A stretch of 64,000 bases of DNA from an uncultured Pelagibacteraceae bacterium (GCA_902622805.1 CACNRG010000005.1:1-64000); one strand, 5' to 3'; counted from the first letter of the stretch, positions 28,501 to 38,374 are shown. Notes: generated by a model from the sequence alone, not told the origin. A program made the numbers and translations.

Positions 28501-29328
28501 TCATTTCCATTTTGCTACTGGTGGAAGAGACATCAAAATTCCCTCCACATTGCCTCCAGTTTGTAATCCAAACTTGGTACCTCTATCATATAATAAATTA
28601 AATTCAGCATATCTACCTCTTTTAACATATTGTAATTCTTTATCAGACTTAGACCATTTTTTTTTTAATTTTTTTCTTATAATTTTATTAAATAGCATTT
28701 GAAATGTGATCCCAACATCTCTTGTAAATTTAAAATCTTTTTCAAAATTATCTTTTTTATAATCAAAAAAAATGCCACCTATACCTCTAGGCTCCCTTCG
28801 ATGAGGCAAATAAAAATATTCATCACACCATTTTTTATATTTATTGTAATAATTCTTATTATGTTTATTACACATTTTTTTTAATGTTTGATGAAAATAT
28901 TTTTTTTCTAATTCATCTTTTTTAGATGGTGTTACATCCATACCACCACCAAACCATTGTTGAGTAGTAGATATAAATCTAGTGTTAAAATGCATTGCTG
29001 GAATTAATGGATTTTTCATGTGCATTACAACCGATATACCAGATGCCCAAAATCTTGGATCTTTATTTGCACCTAGAATATTTTTTTGAAATTCTTTAGG
29101 AAATTTTCCGTAAACTTTCGAATAATTTACACCTACTTTATCAAATACTTTTCCACCTTTAAGTATTTTATATTCCCCGCCACCTTCATCTTTGTTTTTA
29201 TTTCTTTTCCAAGTAGTGGATTTAAATTTTGTTTTATGATTTTCTAAATCACTAATATCGTTACAAAATGCATTTTGAAGTAACTTAAACCAGTTACTTA
29301 TTAAATCTTTTTTAATATCTAAGTCCAT
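28501..29328 (-). CDS. hemF: Oxygen-dependent coproporphyrinogen III oxidase
   Basis: Aerobic heme synthesis enzyme that decarboxylates coproporphyrinogen III. The protein has 275 residues from the ATG at 29328. Family signatures are [48 protein letters not shown] and [16 protein letters not shown]. Another ATG at 29346 would overlap trmL by 28 bases; the inner one overlaps by 10. Heme made here would supply the bc1 complex and oxidase in this window. Confidence 0.95.
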   Translation of the reverse strand: MDLDIKKDLISNWFKLLQNAFCNDISDLENHKTKFKSTTWKRNKNKDEGGGEYKILKGGKVFDKVGVNYSKVYGKFPKEFQKNILGANKDPRFWASGISVVMHMKNPLIPAMHFNTRFISTTQQWFGGGMDVTPSKKDELEKKYFHQTLKKMCNKHNKNYYNKYKKWCDEYFYLPHRREPRGIGGIFFDYKKDNFEKDFKFTRDVGITFQMLFNKIIRKKLKKKWSKSDKELQYVKRGRYAEFNLLYDRGTKFGLQTGGNVEGILMSLPPVAKWK

Positions 29329-29792
29329 TTTGTTTGTTTTAAACATTCTGCTAAAATAATTGCAACAGATGATGCTAAATTTAATGAACGTTTATTATTC
29401 TCCATAGGTATTTTGAGTCTATTTTTAATTATTTTGTGTACTTTTTCTGGCACTCCTGCACTTTCTCGTCCGAATAAAATTGTATCATTTTTTTCAAATT
29501 CAAATTTTGTATAAGATATAGAAGCTTTAGTTGTCATCAATATGACTCTTTGATCTTTTTTAGAGTTAAAAAAAGAATTGGCACTTTGGTAAAAATTGAT
29601 ATCTTTTTTATCCATATAATCCATCACAACCCTTTTAAATCTTTTGTCAGTTAGTAAAAATCCACATGGTTCAATTATTTCAAGTTTAGCCCCAAGACAA
29701 GCACATGTTCTAATTATTGCAGCAGTATTTTGTGGAATATCTGGTTCAAATAATGCAATTTTAGGCCCTAGTTTTGTTAAATTATGTGTCAT
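29319..29792 (-). CDS. trmL: tRNA (cytidine(34)-2'-O)-methyltransferase TrmL
   Basis: SPOUT-family enzyme that 2'-O-methylates the wobble base of certain leucine tRNAs. At 157 residues it is the short, single-domain type. The knot motifs are EPDIPQNTAAIIRTCACLGA, LFGRESAGVPE and RSLNLASSVAIILAE. It is the first gene of a minus-strand group (trmL, hemF, greA) and diverges from petABC across 92 bases. Confidence 0.93.
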   Translation of the reverse strand: MTHNLTKLGPKIALFEPDIPQNTAAIIRTCACLGAKLEIIEPCGFLLTDKRFKRVVMDYMDKKDINFYQSANSFFNSKKDQRVILMTTKASISYTKFEFEKNDTILFGRESAGVPEKVHKIIKNRLKIPMENNKRSLNLASSVAIILAECLKQTKWT

Positions 29793-29798
29793 TCTATC

Positions 29799-29853
29799 AG
29801 TAGAAAAATTACTATTTTATATTATATGAACTCATATATTAAGTAGAAAAATT
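29799..29853. repeat. 12-base direct repeat in the trmL/petA divergent region
   Basis: AGTAGAAAAATT occurs exactly at 29799-29810 and at 29842-29853, offset 43 bases, close to four turns of the DNA helix. Both copies lie between the divergent trmL and petA starts, where a shared regulator could bind. No clear -35 and -10 pair is seen in this region. The repeat is A-rich, so chance is not excluded. Confidence 0.45.
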
Positions 29854-29884
29854 CAAAATTAAGTATATTTAGTTAAAGTTACTG

Positions 29885-30394
29885 ATGTCTGAAAAAAAAA
29901 CTAACAGAAGAGATTTCTTGTTTACAGCAACTTATGCTGTAGGAGCTGTAGGAGTAGGTGCAACGGTTTGGCCTATGATTGACCAAATGAATCCAGACGC
30001 GTCAGTTAAAGCTTTGGCTAGCACCGAAGTAGATGTAAGTTCCGTTATCCCAGGAAACACAATTACAGTTCTGTGGAGAGGGAAACCAGTTTTTATTAGA
30101 AGAAGAACAGAAGATGAAATTGCTGAGGCCAAATCTGTAAGTTTGAAAGATTTAAAACATCCTGAAAAAGATGAAGATAGAGCAAAAAATCCAGAATGGC
30201 TTGTCATGTTAGGAGTTTGTACCCATTTAGGCTGTGTGCCTTTAGATCAAAAAGGAGATTATAACGGATGGTTTTGTCCGTGTCATGGTTCTCACTATGA
30301 TATATCAGGTCGAATAAGAAAAGGTCCTGCTCCAACAAACATGGAGATACCAGAATATAAATTTGTTGATGCAAACACAATTAAGATTGGATAA
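29885..30394 (+). CDS. petA: Ubiquinol-cytochrome c reductase Rieske iron-sulfur subunit
   Basis: Rieske protein of the bc1 complex, taking one electron from ubiquinol to cytochrome c1. The 169-residue protein has an N-terminal twin-arginine-like signal and anchor (NRRDFLF then a hydrophobic run, residues 8-30). The 2Fe-2S ligands are in [10 protein letters not shown] and CPCHGSHYD, followed by GRIRKGPAP. It is the first gene of petABC. Confidence 0.97.
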   Translation: MSEKKTNRRDFLFTATYAVGAVGVGATVWPMIDQMNPDASVKALASTEVDVSSVIPGNTITVLWRGKPVFIRRRTEDEIAEAKSVSLKDLKHPEKDEDRAKNPEWLVMLGVCTHLGCVPLDQKGDYNGWFCPCHGSHYDISGRIRKGPAPTNMEIPEYKFVDANTIKIG

Positions 30395-30399
30395 TTTTT

Positions 30400-31665
30400 A
30401 TGAGTGAACACGAATACACACCGAAGTCAAAATTTGGAAAGTGGTTTAATGATAGGTTGCCGCTTTTAACTTTAGCAAATCATTTAACAGATTATCCAAC
30501 ACCGAAAAATTTAAATTATTGGTGGACTTTTGGAGGAATTCTTACCTTCTGTTTGATTACTCAAATTGTTACAGGATTAGTTTTAGCTATGCATTATATT
30601 GCTCATGCTGACATGGCATTTGCAAGTGTAGAGCATATTATGAGAGATGTAAATTATGGATGGCTGATTAGGTATATACATGCAAATGGTGCGTCTATGT
30701 TTTTTTTAGCAGTTTATATTCACATATTTAGATCTTTATTTTATGGATCTTACAAATCTCCAAGAGAAATAATATGGATTATTGGGATAATTATTTATCT
30801 TTTAATGATGGCAGCGGCGTTCCTAGGCTATGTTCTGCCATGGGGACAAATGAGTTTCTGGGGTGCCACTGTTATTACAAATTTATTCAGTGCAATTCCT
30901 TTAGTAGGTGAGGGAATTGTAACTTGGTTGTGGGGTGGCTACTCGGTTGACAATCCAACATTAACAAGATTTTTTACTTTACATTATTTAATACCTTTTT
31001 TAATTTTAGGATTAGTAGTTTTGCACATCTGGGCATTACATGTTCCTGGGAATAACAATCCTGTAGGAATAGATATTAAAAAACCTTCAAAGGATACTGT
31101 TCCATTTCATCCATATATTGTGATTAAAGATGGATTTGCTTTGCTAATGTTTATGATCGTATTTGCATTTTTTGTTTTTTATACGCCAAATATTTTAGGC
31201 CATGCTGATAATTATATTGAGGCAAATCCATTAGTAACGCCAGCACATATTGTTCCCGAATGGTATTTGCTACCTTTCTACGCAATCTTGAGATCAGTTC
31301 CTGACAAACTTTTGGGTGTCATAGCGATGTTGTCAGCAATTCTTATATTAGCTGCATTACCTTGGTTAGATACATCAAAAATTAGATCTGCAGTTTTTAG
31401 ACCAATGTATAAACAGTTTTATTGGATTTTAGTGGCTGATGTTTTAATTTTGGGTTATGTGGGAGCGATGCCTGCAGAAGGGTTATATTTATTAATAGCT
31501 AGAATTGCAACGGCATATTACTTTATACATTTTCTTGTAATTCTACCCATCTTAGGGTTTAGAGAAAGAACTATACCTGTTCCTCTCAGTATTACAGAGT
31601 CAGTTCTTGGTGGATCCCCAAACCTTGCTGTAGCCAAAAAAAAGGATAATTTTCAAAGTCAGTGA
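30400..31665 (+). CDS. petB: Ubiquinol-cytochrome c reductase cytochrome b
   Basis: Membrane core of the bc1 complex with two b hemes and both quinone sites. The 421-residue protein has eight membrane helices. Heme histidines occur in the second helix ([19 protein letters not shown]) and fourth helix (HYLIPF and [10 protein letters not shown]). The Qo-site motif is [14 protein letters not shown]. It begins 5 bases after petA and ends in the petC start (GTGA). The C-terminal extension (after [10 protein letters not shown]) is normal for alphaproteobacteria. Confidence 0.98.
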   Translation: MSEHEYTPKSKFGKWFNDRLPLLTLANHLTDYPTPKNLNYWWTFGGILTFCLITQIVTGLVLAMHYIAHADMAFASVEHIMRDVNYGWLIRYIHANGASMFFLAVYIHIFRSLFYGSYKSPREIIWIIGIIIYLLMMAAAFLGYVLPWGQMSFWGATVITNLFSAIPLVGEGIVTWLWGGYSVDNPTLTRFFTLHYLIPFLILGLVVLHIWALHVPGNNNPVGIDIKKPSKDTVPFHPYIVIKDGFALLMFMIVFAFFVFYTPNILGHADNYIEANPLVTPAHIVPEWYLLPFYAILRSVPDKLLGVIAMLSAILILAALPWLDTSKIRSAVFRPMYKQFYWILVADVLILGYVGAMPAEGLYLLIARIATAYYFIHFLVILPILGFRERTIPVPLSITESVLGGSPNLAVAKKKDNFQSQ

Positions 31666-32441
31666 AAAATTTTTTTAGAATAGCATTTTTAGCAGTATTA
31701 TTATTTGGATTTCAATTTAATTCTAATGCTGCTGAAAAAGTTGAGTATTTGAAGACTGATTGGAGTTTTAAGGGTCCTTTTGGTAAGTTTGATCGAGCAG
31801 CACTTCAAAGAGGATATCAAGTTTATCAAGAAGTATGTTCATCCTGCCATTCAATGAAATATTTGAGTTATAGAAATTTAGTACAAGAGGGTGGACCTGA
31901 ATTCTCAGTGGATCAAGCAAAAGCCATTGCCGCTTCGTTTGAGGTAAAAGATGGACCAAATGCGGATGGTGAAATGTTTATGAGACCAGGGAGGCTGTCA
32001 GATAAATTTGTAATGCCATATGATAATGAAAAAGCTGCTCAAGCTGCTAACGGTGGTGCATATCCTCCCGATATGACTGTTTTAGCAAAAGCTAGAGGTG
32101 GTGGGGTTGACTATATATACTCTCTTCTCCAAGGATATGAAGATCCACCAGTTGGTGTAACTTTAGACGATGGTGTTTATTATAATAAATATATGTATGG
32201 AAACAAAATTAAAATGTCTAATCAACTCTCAGATGGTTTAGTAGAATACTCAGACGGCACTAATGCAACTGTTGAGCAAATGGCGAAAGATGTTTCAACA
32301 TTTTTAATGTGGACAGCTGAACCTCATTTAGAAACTCGTCACAAAATGGGATTTAAAGCAATTGTTTATTTAATAATATTAACAATATTAGTATATTTTA
32401 GTATGAAGAAAATCTGGTCACGTATTGAAACGGAAGTTTAA
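31662..32441 (+). CDS. petC: Ubiquinol-cytochrome c reductase cytochrome c1
   Basis: Periplasmic c-type cytochrome of the bc1 complex, passing electrons to soluble cytochrome c. The 259-residue protein has a GTG start overlapping the petB stop, a signal peptide (residues 1-23), and the heme motif CSSCH in [18 protein letters not shown] methionine ligand candidate lies in [16 protein letters not shown]-terminal membrane anchor ([13 protein letters not shown]) is present. The last 24 bases overlap the convergent ychF gene. Confidence 0.97.
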   Translation: MKNFFRIAFLAVLLFGFQFNSNAAEKVEYLKTDWSFKGPFGKFDRAALQRGYQVYQEVCSSCHSMKYLSYRNLVQEGGPEFSVDQAKAIAASFEVKDGPNADGEMFMRPGRLSDKFVMPYDNEKAAQAANGGAYPPDMTVLAKARGGGVDYIYSLLQGYEDPPVGVTLDDGVYYNKYMYGNKIKMSNQLSDGLVEYSDGTNATVEQMAKDVSTFLMWTAEPHLETRHKMGFKAIVYLIILTILVYFSMKKIWSRIETEV

Positions 32442-33491
32442 TACATCTCCATCTTTTACGATATAATCTTTACCTTCAAGTCTCATTTTTCCATTAGTTT
32501 TAGAATTGACCCATCCTTCATTAGCAACAAAATCTTCATAAGATATTGTCTCAGCTCTTATGAAACCTTTTTCAAAATCAGTGTGAATTTCACCTGCAGC
32601 TTTTGGAGCTGTGCAATTTTTTTCAATAGTCCAAGCTCTGGTTTCTTCAGGACCAGAAGTAAAATAAGTATCCAGCTCTAAAATTTTATAACCTTTTTGT
32701 ATTAACAAATCTAAACCTGTCTGATTTTGACCAATCATTTCCATATAATTTTTACGTTCTTCCTTCTCTAATTCATTTATTTGATTTTCTATGTCTGCAG
32801 ACACAATTAAAGTATTTTTTTCACCATATTTATTTATAAAATCTTCAGTATATCTATTTCCATTTTGAATACTTTTTTCGTCGACATTACAAACAAAAAT
32901 TCTAGGTTTTATAGATAATAATCCAGTTTGATTAAGAGTTTTTTTATCAAATTGTTCATTTAAAATTGATAATTCTTTATTGTTATCTATACAATTTTTA
33001 GCTATTTCTAAAATTTTTAATTGTTCATCATCAACGTTTTTTTTATTATTTTTTTCTAATCTTTTTTGAATAGATTCTAAGTCTGCTAACATCATTTCTG
33101 TTTCAATTATTTCTAAATCCCTAAGAGGATCTACTGTTGGATTAACGTTTTGAATATCATCTGAGTCAAAACATCTAATCATATGTATTATGGCATCCAC
33201 TTCTCTAATGTGGGATAAGAATTTATTTCCTAATCCTTCTCCCTTAGAGGCTCCTTTTACCAATCCAGCTATATCAACAAAAGATATTGTTGTATTAATA
33301 ATTTTTTTTGACTTTGATATTTTGGCAAGATTATTTAACCTTCGATCAGGTACTGGAACAACACCCACATTTGGATCAATTGTACAAAATGGAAAATTTG
33401 CAGCTTGTGCTTTACTTGAATTTGTTAACGCGTTAAAGAGAGTAGATTTACCAACATTGGGTAAACCTACTATTCCACATTTAAAACTCAT
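32418..33491 (-). CDS. ychF: Redox-regulated ATPase YchF (Obg family)
   Basis: Ribosome-associated P-loop NTPase; family members prefer ATP although they look like GTPases. The 357-residue protein has Walker A GLPNVGKSTLFNAL near residue 8, the switch region FVDIAGLVKGASKGEGLGN, and a C-terminal TGS domain (KNCTAPKAAGEIHTDFEKGF). A helical hairpin lies between. It shares one base with pth (TAATG). The 24-base tail overlap with petC means no separate terminator exists there. Confidence 0.96.
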   Translation of the reverse strand: MSFKCGIVGLPNVGKSTLFNALTNSSKAQAANFPFCTIDPNVGVVPVPDRRLNNLAKISKSKKIINTTISFVDIAGLVKGASKGEGLGNKFLSHIREVDAIIHMIRCFDSDDIQNVNPTVDPLRDLEIIETEMMLADLESIQKRLEKNNKKNVDDEQLKILEIAKNCIDNNKELSILNEQFDKKTLNQTGLLSIKPRIFVCNVDEKSIQNGNRYTEDFINKYGEKNTLIVSADIENQINELEKEERKNYMEMIGQNQTGLDLLIQKGYKILELDTYFTSGPEETRAWTIEKNCTAPKAAGEIHTDFEKGFIRAETISYEDFVANEGWVNSKTNGKMRLEGKDYIVKDGDVLNFRFNT

Positions 33492-34051
33492 TATTTGTTA
33501 TTTACGGTGCTTGAAAATAAATCTAATTTTTTTTTAATTAGATCACCAATTGATTCTGTTATATTTTCCGAAATTCTATTTATACCATCAAGTTCATCAT
33601 CATCAAAATTTTGCAAAACATAATCACTAATTTCTATTGGAGTTTTTGGTTTACCGATGCCTATCCTAACCCTTGAGTAATCTTTTCCAATAAATTTATC
33701 AATTGATGCAATTCCATTATGACCAGCACTAGAACCACCAAATTTAGCTTTGATTTTACCAAACTCTACATCTAGATCATCGTGAAATACAATTACATCT
33801 GCAGCATCAAATTTAAAATATTCTAAAAGTTCTCTTATACAAATTCCAGAATTGTTCATAAATGTTAATGGTTTAATTGCATAAATTTTTTGACCTTCAA
33901 TATTGCCCGTTGTTAATAATCCCTTAAACTTAGGTTTTTGTTTTGATAAGCTAAATTTTTTATTAATTGAATCTATAATTTTAAAACCAACATTATGTCG
34001 ATTATTTTCACTGTCAGGAGTTGGATTTCCAAGACCTACGAATAAAAGCAT
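33491..34051 (-). CDS. pth: Peptidyl-tRNA hydrolase
   Basis: Frees tRNAs from peptidyl-tRNA dropped by ribosomes. The 186-residue protein has the N-terminal GLGNPTPDSENNRHNVGF with the catalytic His in NRHNVGF. KPLTFMNNSG and the Asp-containing VFHDDLDVEFGKIK follow, then GGSSAGHNGI. It lies between rplY and ychF, a very common bacterial order. It starts 35 bases after rplY ends. Confidence 0.97.
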   Translation of the reverse strand: MLLFVGLGNPTPDSENNRHNVGFKIIDSINKKFSLSKQKPKFKGLLTTGNIEGQKIYAIKPLTFMNNSGICIRELLEYFKFDAADVIVFHDDLDVEFGKIKAKFGGSSAGHNGIASIDKFIGKDYSRVRIGIGKPKTPIEISDYVLQNFDDDELDGINRISENITESIGDLIKKKLDLFSSTVNNK

Positions 34052-34086
34052 AAATTTTATTAAAATTTAAATTTCAGGTTAGTTGA

Positions 34087-34821
34087 TTATTTTTTTGGTT
34101 CAGCAGCTTTTTTATCTGCAGGTTTTTTATCATCACCTTCTTTTTTTTCACTTTCCACTGCAGGTTTTTCTCCATCAGCTGCTGCAGCTTCAGCACCACC
34201 CTCAGCACCACCCTCAGCACCTTCTTCCACCTCTGCTTCAGCTGGTTTCTCAGGTTCTTTCATTACTGTAGGAGCTGCCAAAGTAGCAATAACAAAATCT
34301 CTCCCTTGAATAGTTGGAACTACATCACTTTCTAATTTTACTGATGAAATTTTAAAGCTTTCCCCAATATCTACATCATTAAGATCAATAGTTAATTTTT
34401 CAGGAATTTTTTCACTTGGACATTTAAGCTCAACTTTTCTTCTTACAATATTCAGTACACCGCCTCTTTTAAGTCCTGGAGATTTATCGTGATTTATAAA
34501 CTCTACTGGAACTTCAATTCTTATCTTAACTCCTGGCACTACTCTTAAAAAATCAATGTGAATTGGCTCATCGGTTAGCACATCGTAAACTACTTCTCTT
34601 GGTAGAACGTTTTGGTTTTTACCATTAATTGAAAGCGAGATTATATTTGATAAGAAATTTTCTTTTTCTATCGCTGATTTAAGGATTTTTTTAGAAATAG
34701 AAATCTTTTCATTTTTATCTTTTCCACCATAAATTATTGCAGGCACATTTCCACCATCTCTAATGGCACTTAACTGACCTTTAGTTGTATTATTTCTAGC
34801 AGTAGCATCTAATGAAATCAT
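34087..34821 (-). CDS. rplY: 50S ribosomal protein L25 (CTC/general stress type)
   Basis: Binds 5S rRNA in the large subunit. The 244-residue protein has the L25 domain (residues 1-95, with GNVPAIIYGG and VYDVLTDEPIHIDFLRV), a second beta domain, and a low-complexity tail of about 55 residues. The tail is rich in Glu, Ala, Gly and Lys, with GGAEGGAE repeats, and its codons are G+C-richer than the surroundings. A hairpin fills the leader right up to the ATG. Order rplY-pth-ychF is typical. Confidence 0.95.
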   Translation of the reverse strand: MISLDATARNNTTKGQLSAIRDGGNVPAIIYGGKDKNEKISISKKILKSAIEKENFLSNIISLSINGKNQNVLPREVVYDVLTDEPIHIDFLRVVPGVKIRIEVPVEFINHDKSPGLKRGGVLNIVRRKVELKCPSEKIPEKLTIDLNDVDIGESFKISSVKLESDVVPTIQGRDFVIATLAAPTVMKEPEKPAEAEVEEGAEGGAEGGAEAAAADGEKPAVESEKKEGDDKKPADKKAAEPKK

Positions 34822-34848
34822 AAAAACACAGGTTTTTAGCCCATGTTT
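34821..34848 (-). terminator. Hairpin between prs and rplY (terminator or leader structure)
   Basis: On the minus strand AAACATGGG (34848-34840) can pair with CCTGTGTTT (34832-34824) around a seven-base loop CTAAAAA, with two G-U pairs. A run of T follows and runs directly into the rplY ATG at 34821. It could end the prs transcript or act as a fold in the rplY leader; it leaves no space for a ribosome binding site. The stem is only moderately stable. Confidence 0.45.
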
Positions 34849-34866
34849 ATGAATAACTCAAGGTAA

Positions 34867-35799
34867 TTATTTAAATAAATCTGATACTGAAGTTGAATTA
34901 GATATTCTCTTAATAGCTTCTCCCATTAATCCATTAATCGACAAAACTTCAATATTTTTAGCACTTTTAACTTTTTCTAAATTGTCGATTGTATCTGTGA
35001 TTACTAAATTTTTAATAACTGAATTTTGAATTTTTTTTACAGCATCTCCACTAAGTACGCCGTGGGTAATGTAAACATAAACTTCTTTTGCTCCTCTAAC
35101 TTTTAGAGCCTTAGCTGCATTGATAATCGTTCCACCTGAATCAATTATGTCATCAACAATTATACACGTTTTATCTTTAACATTACCGATCACATTCATC
35201 ACTTGGGATTGTCCAGGCTTTGGCCTTCTTTTATCTACAATAGCCAAACCAACATTTAGTAATTTTCCTAGTGCTCTTGCTCTTTCAGTCCCACCAACAT
35301 CTGGAGCAACACAGATTAAATTTTTATTTTTTATTTTTTTCTTTACATGTCTTGCAAATATCGGCGTTGAAAATAAGTTATCGACTGGTATATCAAAAAA
35401 TCCTTGGATTTGACCTGCATGTAAATCAACAGTAACTACTCTATCTGCACCAGCTTTCGTTATTAAATTAGAAACTAGTTTTGCTGAAATAGAAGTTCTT
35501 GGAACAACTTTTCTATCTTGTCTTGCATATCCAAAGTATGGAATAACAGCCGTGATATTTTTGGCAGAAGATCTCTTGAGTGCATCAATGCAAAGTAATA
35601 GTTCCATCAAATTATCATTAGCAGGTGAAGAGACTGATTGAATAATGAATATACTATTACCTCTTATATTTTCATTTATTTCTATGTAAATTTCTCCATC
35701 AGAAAATTTTCTAATACTAGAATTTACAAGCTTTGATTTTAAAAACTTAGCAATTTTCTTAGATAAAGGTTTATTACTATTTCCAGATAATAATTTCAT
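34867..35799 (-). CDS. prs: Ribose-phosphate pyrophosphokinase (PRPP synthetase)
   Basis: Makes PRPP from ribose 5-phosphate and ATP for nucleotide, histidine and tryptophan synthesis. The 310-residue protein has DLHAGQIQGFFDIPVDNL, the flexible loop region GYARQDRKVVPRTSIS and the PRPP site CIIVDDIIDSGGTI. The length is normal for class I enzymes. It follows pgeF by 7 bases. PRPP-dependent pyrimidine synthesis also uses the carAB products encoded later in the window. Confidence 0.97.
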   Translation of the reverse strand: MKLLSGNSNKPLSKKIAKFLKSKLVNSSIRKFSDGEIYIEINENIRGNSIFIIQSVSSPANDNLMELLLCIDALKRSSAKNITAVIPYFGYARQDRKVVPRTSISAKLVSNLITKAGADRVVTVDLHAGQIQGFFDIPVDNLFSTPIFARHVKKKIKNKNLICVAPDVGGTERARALGKLLNVGLAIVDKRRPKPGQSQVMNVIGNVKDKTCIIVDDIIDSGGTIINAAKALKVRGAKEVYVYITHGVLSGDAVKKIQNSVIKNLVITDTIDNLEKVKSAKNIEVLSINGLMGEAIKRISNSTSVSDLFK

Positions 35800-35806
35800 T
35801 GATTAC

Positions 35807-36568
35807 TTAATTAATCATAATTACGGATATATTTCTACCATAATCGGCATCTTTAAGTTCTAAAGATTTTCTGGCACTAAAAAAATTATTTTTTTGGTCA
35901 AATGTATCAATATTTATTAGATCAATTTTATTTATCGAATTCAAATTAATTAGATTTTTAATATAAGCCTTTAAATCAAAATTAATTTTATTTTTTTTGG
36001 TAGTGAAAAACTTAATATTTTTTTTATCTTTTTTTATAAATTTTTTTTTAAATCTCAACTTCACTTCATAGCTCTTTTTAGATATAGAGGGACCGATAGC
36101 AGCAATCATATTTTGTGGCTTACATCCTTTTTTGAACATAAATTGAATAACTTTTTCAACTATACCTTTGTAAGCTCCACGCCATCCAGCATGAATAGCT
36201 GCTATCATTTCTTTCTGCTTATCATAAATTAAAATCGGAACACAATCAGCAGTTAAAATCGCAATTGGTATTCCTTTTCTTTCACTAACAATTGCATCTC
36301 CTGCTATACTTCTAGTTTTAATATTAGATTTCTTATCTAAAAAAATAAATTTATTACTGTGGAATTGTTTAACTAAAAAAATTTTTTTTGATTTTAAACC
36401 CATCTTATTCCTTACGATTTTTAGGTTTTTTTCAACATTGATTTTTTTATCTTTTGAACCAATTCCGCAATTTAAACTTTTATAAATTCCACTAGAAACT
36501 CCTCCTTTTTTATTAAAAAAACCATGTTTAATTTTTGAGAAGCAAGATAGTTTTTGCGATTTTATCAA
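35807..36568 (-). CDS. pgeF: PgeF/YfiH laccase-domain protein
   Basis: Multi-copper-like 'polyphenol oxidase' fold; E. coli YfiH acts in peptidoglycan editing and other members are purine nucleoside phosphorylases. The metal residues are visible in VKQFHSNKF, TADCVPILIYD and AIHAGWRGAYKG. The 253-residue protein starts with TTG at 36568 in a TTGA overlap with the midA stop. The order lgt-midA-pgeF is common in alphaproteobacteria. Confidence 0.92.
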   Translation of the reverse strand: MIKSQKLSCFSKIKHGFFNKKGGVSSGIYKSLNCGIGSKDKKINVEKNLKIVRNKMGLKSKKIFLVKQFHSNKFIFLDKKSNIKTRSIAGDAIVSERKGIPIAILTADCVPILIYDKQKEMIAAIHAGWRGAYKGIVEKVIQFMFKKGCKPQNMIAAIGPSISKKSYEVKLRFKKKFIKKDKKNIKFFTTKKNKINFDLKAYIKNLINLNSINKIDLINIDTFDQKNNFFSARKSLELKDADYGRNISVIMIN

Positions 36569-37614
36569 TTTTGAAATCCAACTAGTGATTTAATATTAGA
36601 ATTTTTTATTAGCATTACTTTAAATAAATTTCCCATATGATTTTCATCAGTTAGTCTTTTAACTCTATAAAATATATCAGCTTTTTCAGTAAATGATTTA
36701 TTTTTACCTAAGATTTCAGCTCTATGAAAGATACCCAGGTTGGTCAAAAATTTTTTTTGGGTAGTATAATTTTTTGTTAAATTTTTGTAATTATTCACAA
36801 ACTTATCAAACAAATAATAATTTATATTATAAGTAATGTCTGATTTTCCAATATTATCTAAAAAATTTGAGTGTTTTTTATTATAAATTGCTTTAAGTGT
36901 ATTTTTAAATTTCCTATCATAATAACCATAATCAATAATTAATAATCCACCTTGATGATTATTAATAATTTTTATGATTTCTTTGAAATATTTTATTCCT
37001 AATGGAGAATATTCAATAAAATTTTGTTTATCAAAAATATTAAAATGAACTTTTTTTTTTAAATTTTCAATATTTACTTTTCTTTTATCAAAGTTAAGAT
37101 TTTTCTTATTAAATATTTTTATCAATCTTTCATACCAATGATTTCCTTCCTTTATATATTGTTTAATTGGTATTGCATCAAAAAATTCGTTTGCTAAAAA
37201 AATATTTGGAAATTTATTTAAATTTTTAAAATTTTTTATCCATTTAATTTTTTTATATTGTATTTTTTTTTTCTGTATCATAATTAATTTTGGACTTTTT
37301 TCGTGTATAATAATATTGCAGTTATTTAAAAAGGATGGAAATTTTTTAAAACTTTCAATCATAACTTTCATCATTTCTCCATTTCCTGCTCCTAGTTCAA
37401 TTAAATTAAATTTTCTAGGACATCCCAGACTTTCCCAAAAACTAATCGCCCAAATAGCTATCATTTCAGAATATAATCTTGAGATATTTGGTGCTGTAAC
37501 AAAATCACCTTTTACGCCAAATGGATTCTTTATCATATAATATCCATTTTTTTTGTCATACAGACAATAATCAATAAATTTGTCGAGAGTTATACTATGA
37601 TTTTTTTTGAGCAT
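36565..37614 (-). CDS. SAM-dependent methyltransferase, MidA/NDUFAF7 family
   Basis: Homologues methylate an arginine of a complex I subunit during assembly (NDUFAF7/MidA). The 349-residue protein has FIDYCLYDKKNGYYM at the N-terminus, an AdoMet loop NLIELGAGNGEMM near residue 70, LANEFFDAIPI near residue 145 and LLIIDYGYYD near residue 224. The last two are strong family hallmarks. It overlaps lgt by 20 bases and pgeF by 4. Confidence 0.92.
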   Translation of the reverse strand: MLKKNHSITLDKFIDYCLYDKKNGYYMIKNPFGVKGDFVTAPNISRLYSEMIAIWAISFWESLGCPRKFNLIELGAGNGEMMKVMIESFKKFPSFLNNCNIIIHEKSPKLIMIQKKKIQYKKIKWIKNFKNLNKFPNIFLANEFFDAIPIKQYIKEGNHWYERLIKIFNKKNLNFDKRKVNIENLKKKVHFNIFDKQNFIEYSPLGIKYFKEIIKIINNHQGGLLIIDYGYYDRKFKNTLKAIYNKKHSNFLDNIGKSDITYNINYYLFDKFVNNYKNLTKNYTTQKKFLTNLGIFHRAEILGKNKSFTEKADIFYRVKRLTDENHMGNLFKVMLIKNSNIKSLVGFQN

Positions 37615-38374
37615 TAATTTTTGTATATAATAAAAATAAACCCGCAGAAAAAAATATTAAACTAATAAGTTGACCCATGGTAGCATTAAAAACTAAGTAG
37701 CCTAATTGTTCATCTGGCACTCTAAAATACTCAATAGTAAATCTAAAAATTGAGTAGAAGATAAGAAATAAAGCAGATAATATTCCAGGTATTTTTAAAT
37801 TATCTTTTCTACTAAAAAATAAAAGTATTAAAAATAATATGATGCCTTCAAAAAATGCTTCATATAACTGAGTTGGGTGTCTAGATAAATCGTCTACTTG
37901 GACAAACTTTACTCCCCATGGCATGTTAGTTTCATGGCCGTAAAGTTCAGAATTAATAAAATTTGCTACCCTTCCAAAAAAAATTCCAATTGGAGAAACT
38001 AATGCTACTACATCAAGGTATTCAAAAACATTATCAAGATTTCTTTTAGCAAAAAATATACTTGCTAAAATTATTCCTATAACACCTCCATGAAATGACA
38101 TGCCGCCTTGCCATAATTTGATTATGTCGAGAGGATTGTCGATATAATAATCAAAATTATAAAACAAAACATATCCAAATCTACCACCTAAAATTAATCC
38201 AATAATAACGTAAGTTATATAATCATCAAATTTAGTATAAATATTTTTACTTATAAAAAATCTTTTTGCTAAGTACCAACCTATTAATATACCTATTATA
38301 TATGCAAGAGAATACCAGTGTATTTTTAATGAAAAAATTTCTATTGCAACTGGGTCAAAATTATTAATTAACAT
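37595..38374 (-). CDS. lgt: Prolipoprotein diacylglyceryl transferase
   Basis: Transfers diacylglycerol from phosphatidylglycerol to the lipobox cysteine of prolipoproteins. The 259-residue protein has seven hydrophobic segments and the signatures GGMSFHGGVIG, FGRVANFINSELYG and HPTQLYEAFFEG. The ATG at 38374 is right; the frame is open upstream to 38587, but that extension would be antisense to ubiK and lacks family features. MlaA, encoded at the end of the window, is normally a lipoprotein and would be a client. Confidence 0.96.
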   Translation of the reverse strand: MLINNFDPVAIEIFSLKIHWYSLAYIIGILIGWYLAKRFFISKNIYTKFDDYITYVIIGLILGGRFGYVLFYNFDYYIDNPLDIIKLWQGGMSFHGGVIGIILASIFFAKRNLDNVFEYLDVVALVSPIGIFFGRVANFINSELYGHETNMPWGVKFVQVDDLSRHPTQLYEAFFEGIILFLILLFFSRKDNLKIPGILSALFLIFYSIFRFTIEYFRVPDEQLGYLVFNATMGQLISLIFFSAGLFLLYTKINAQKKS

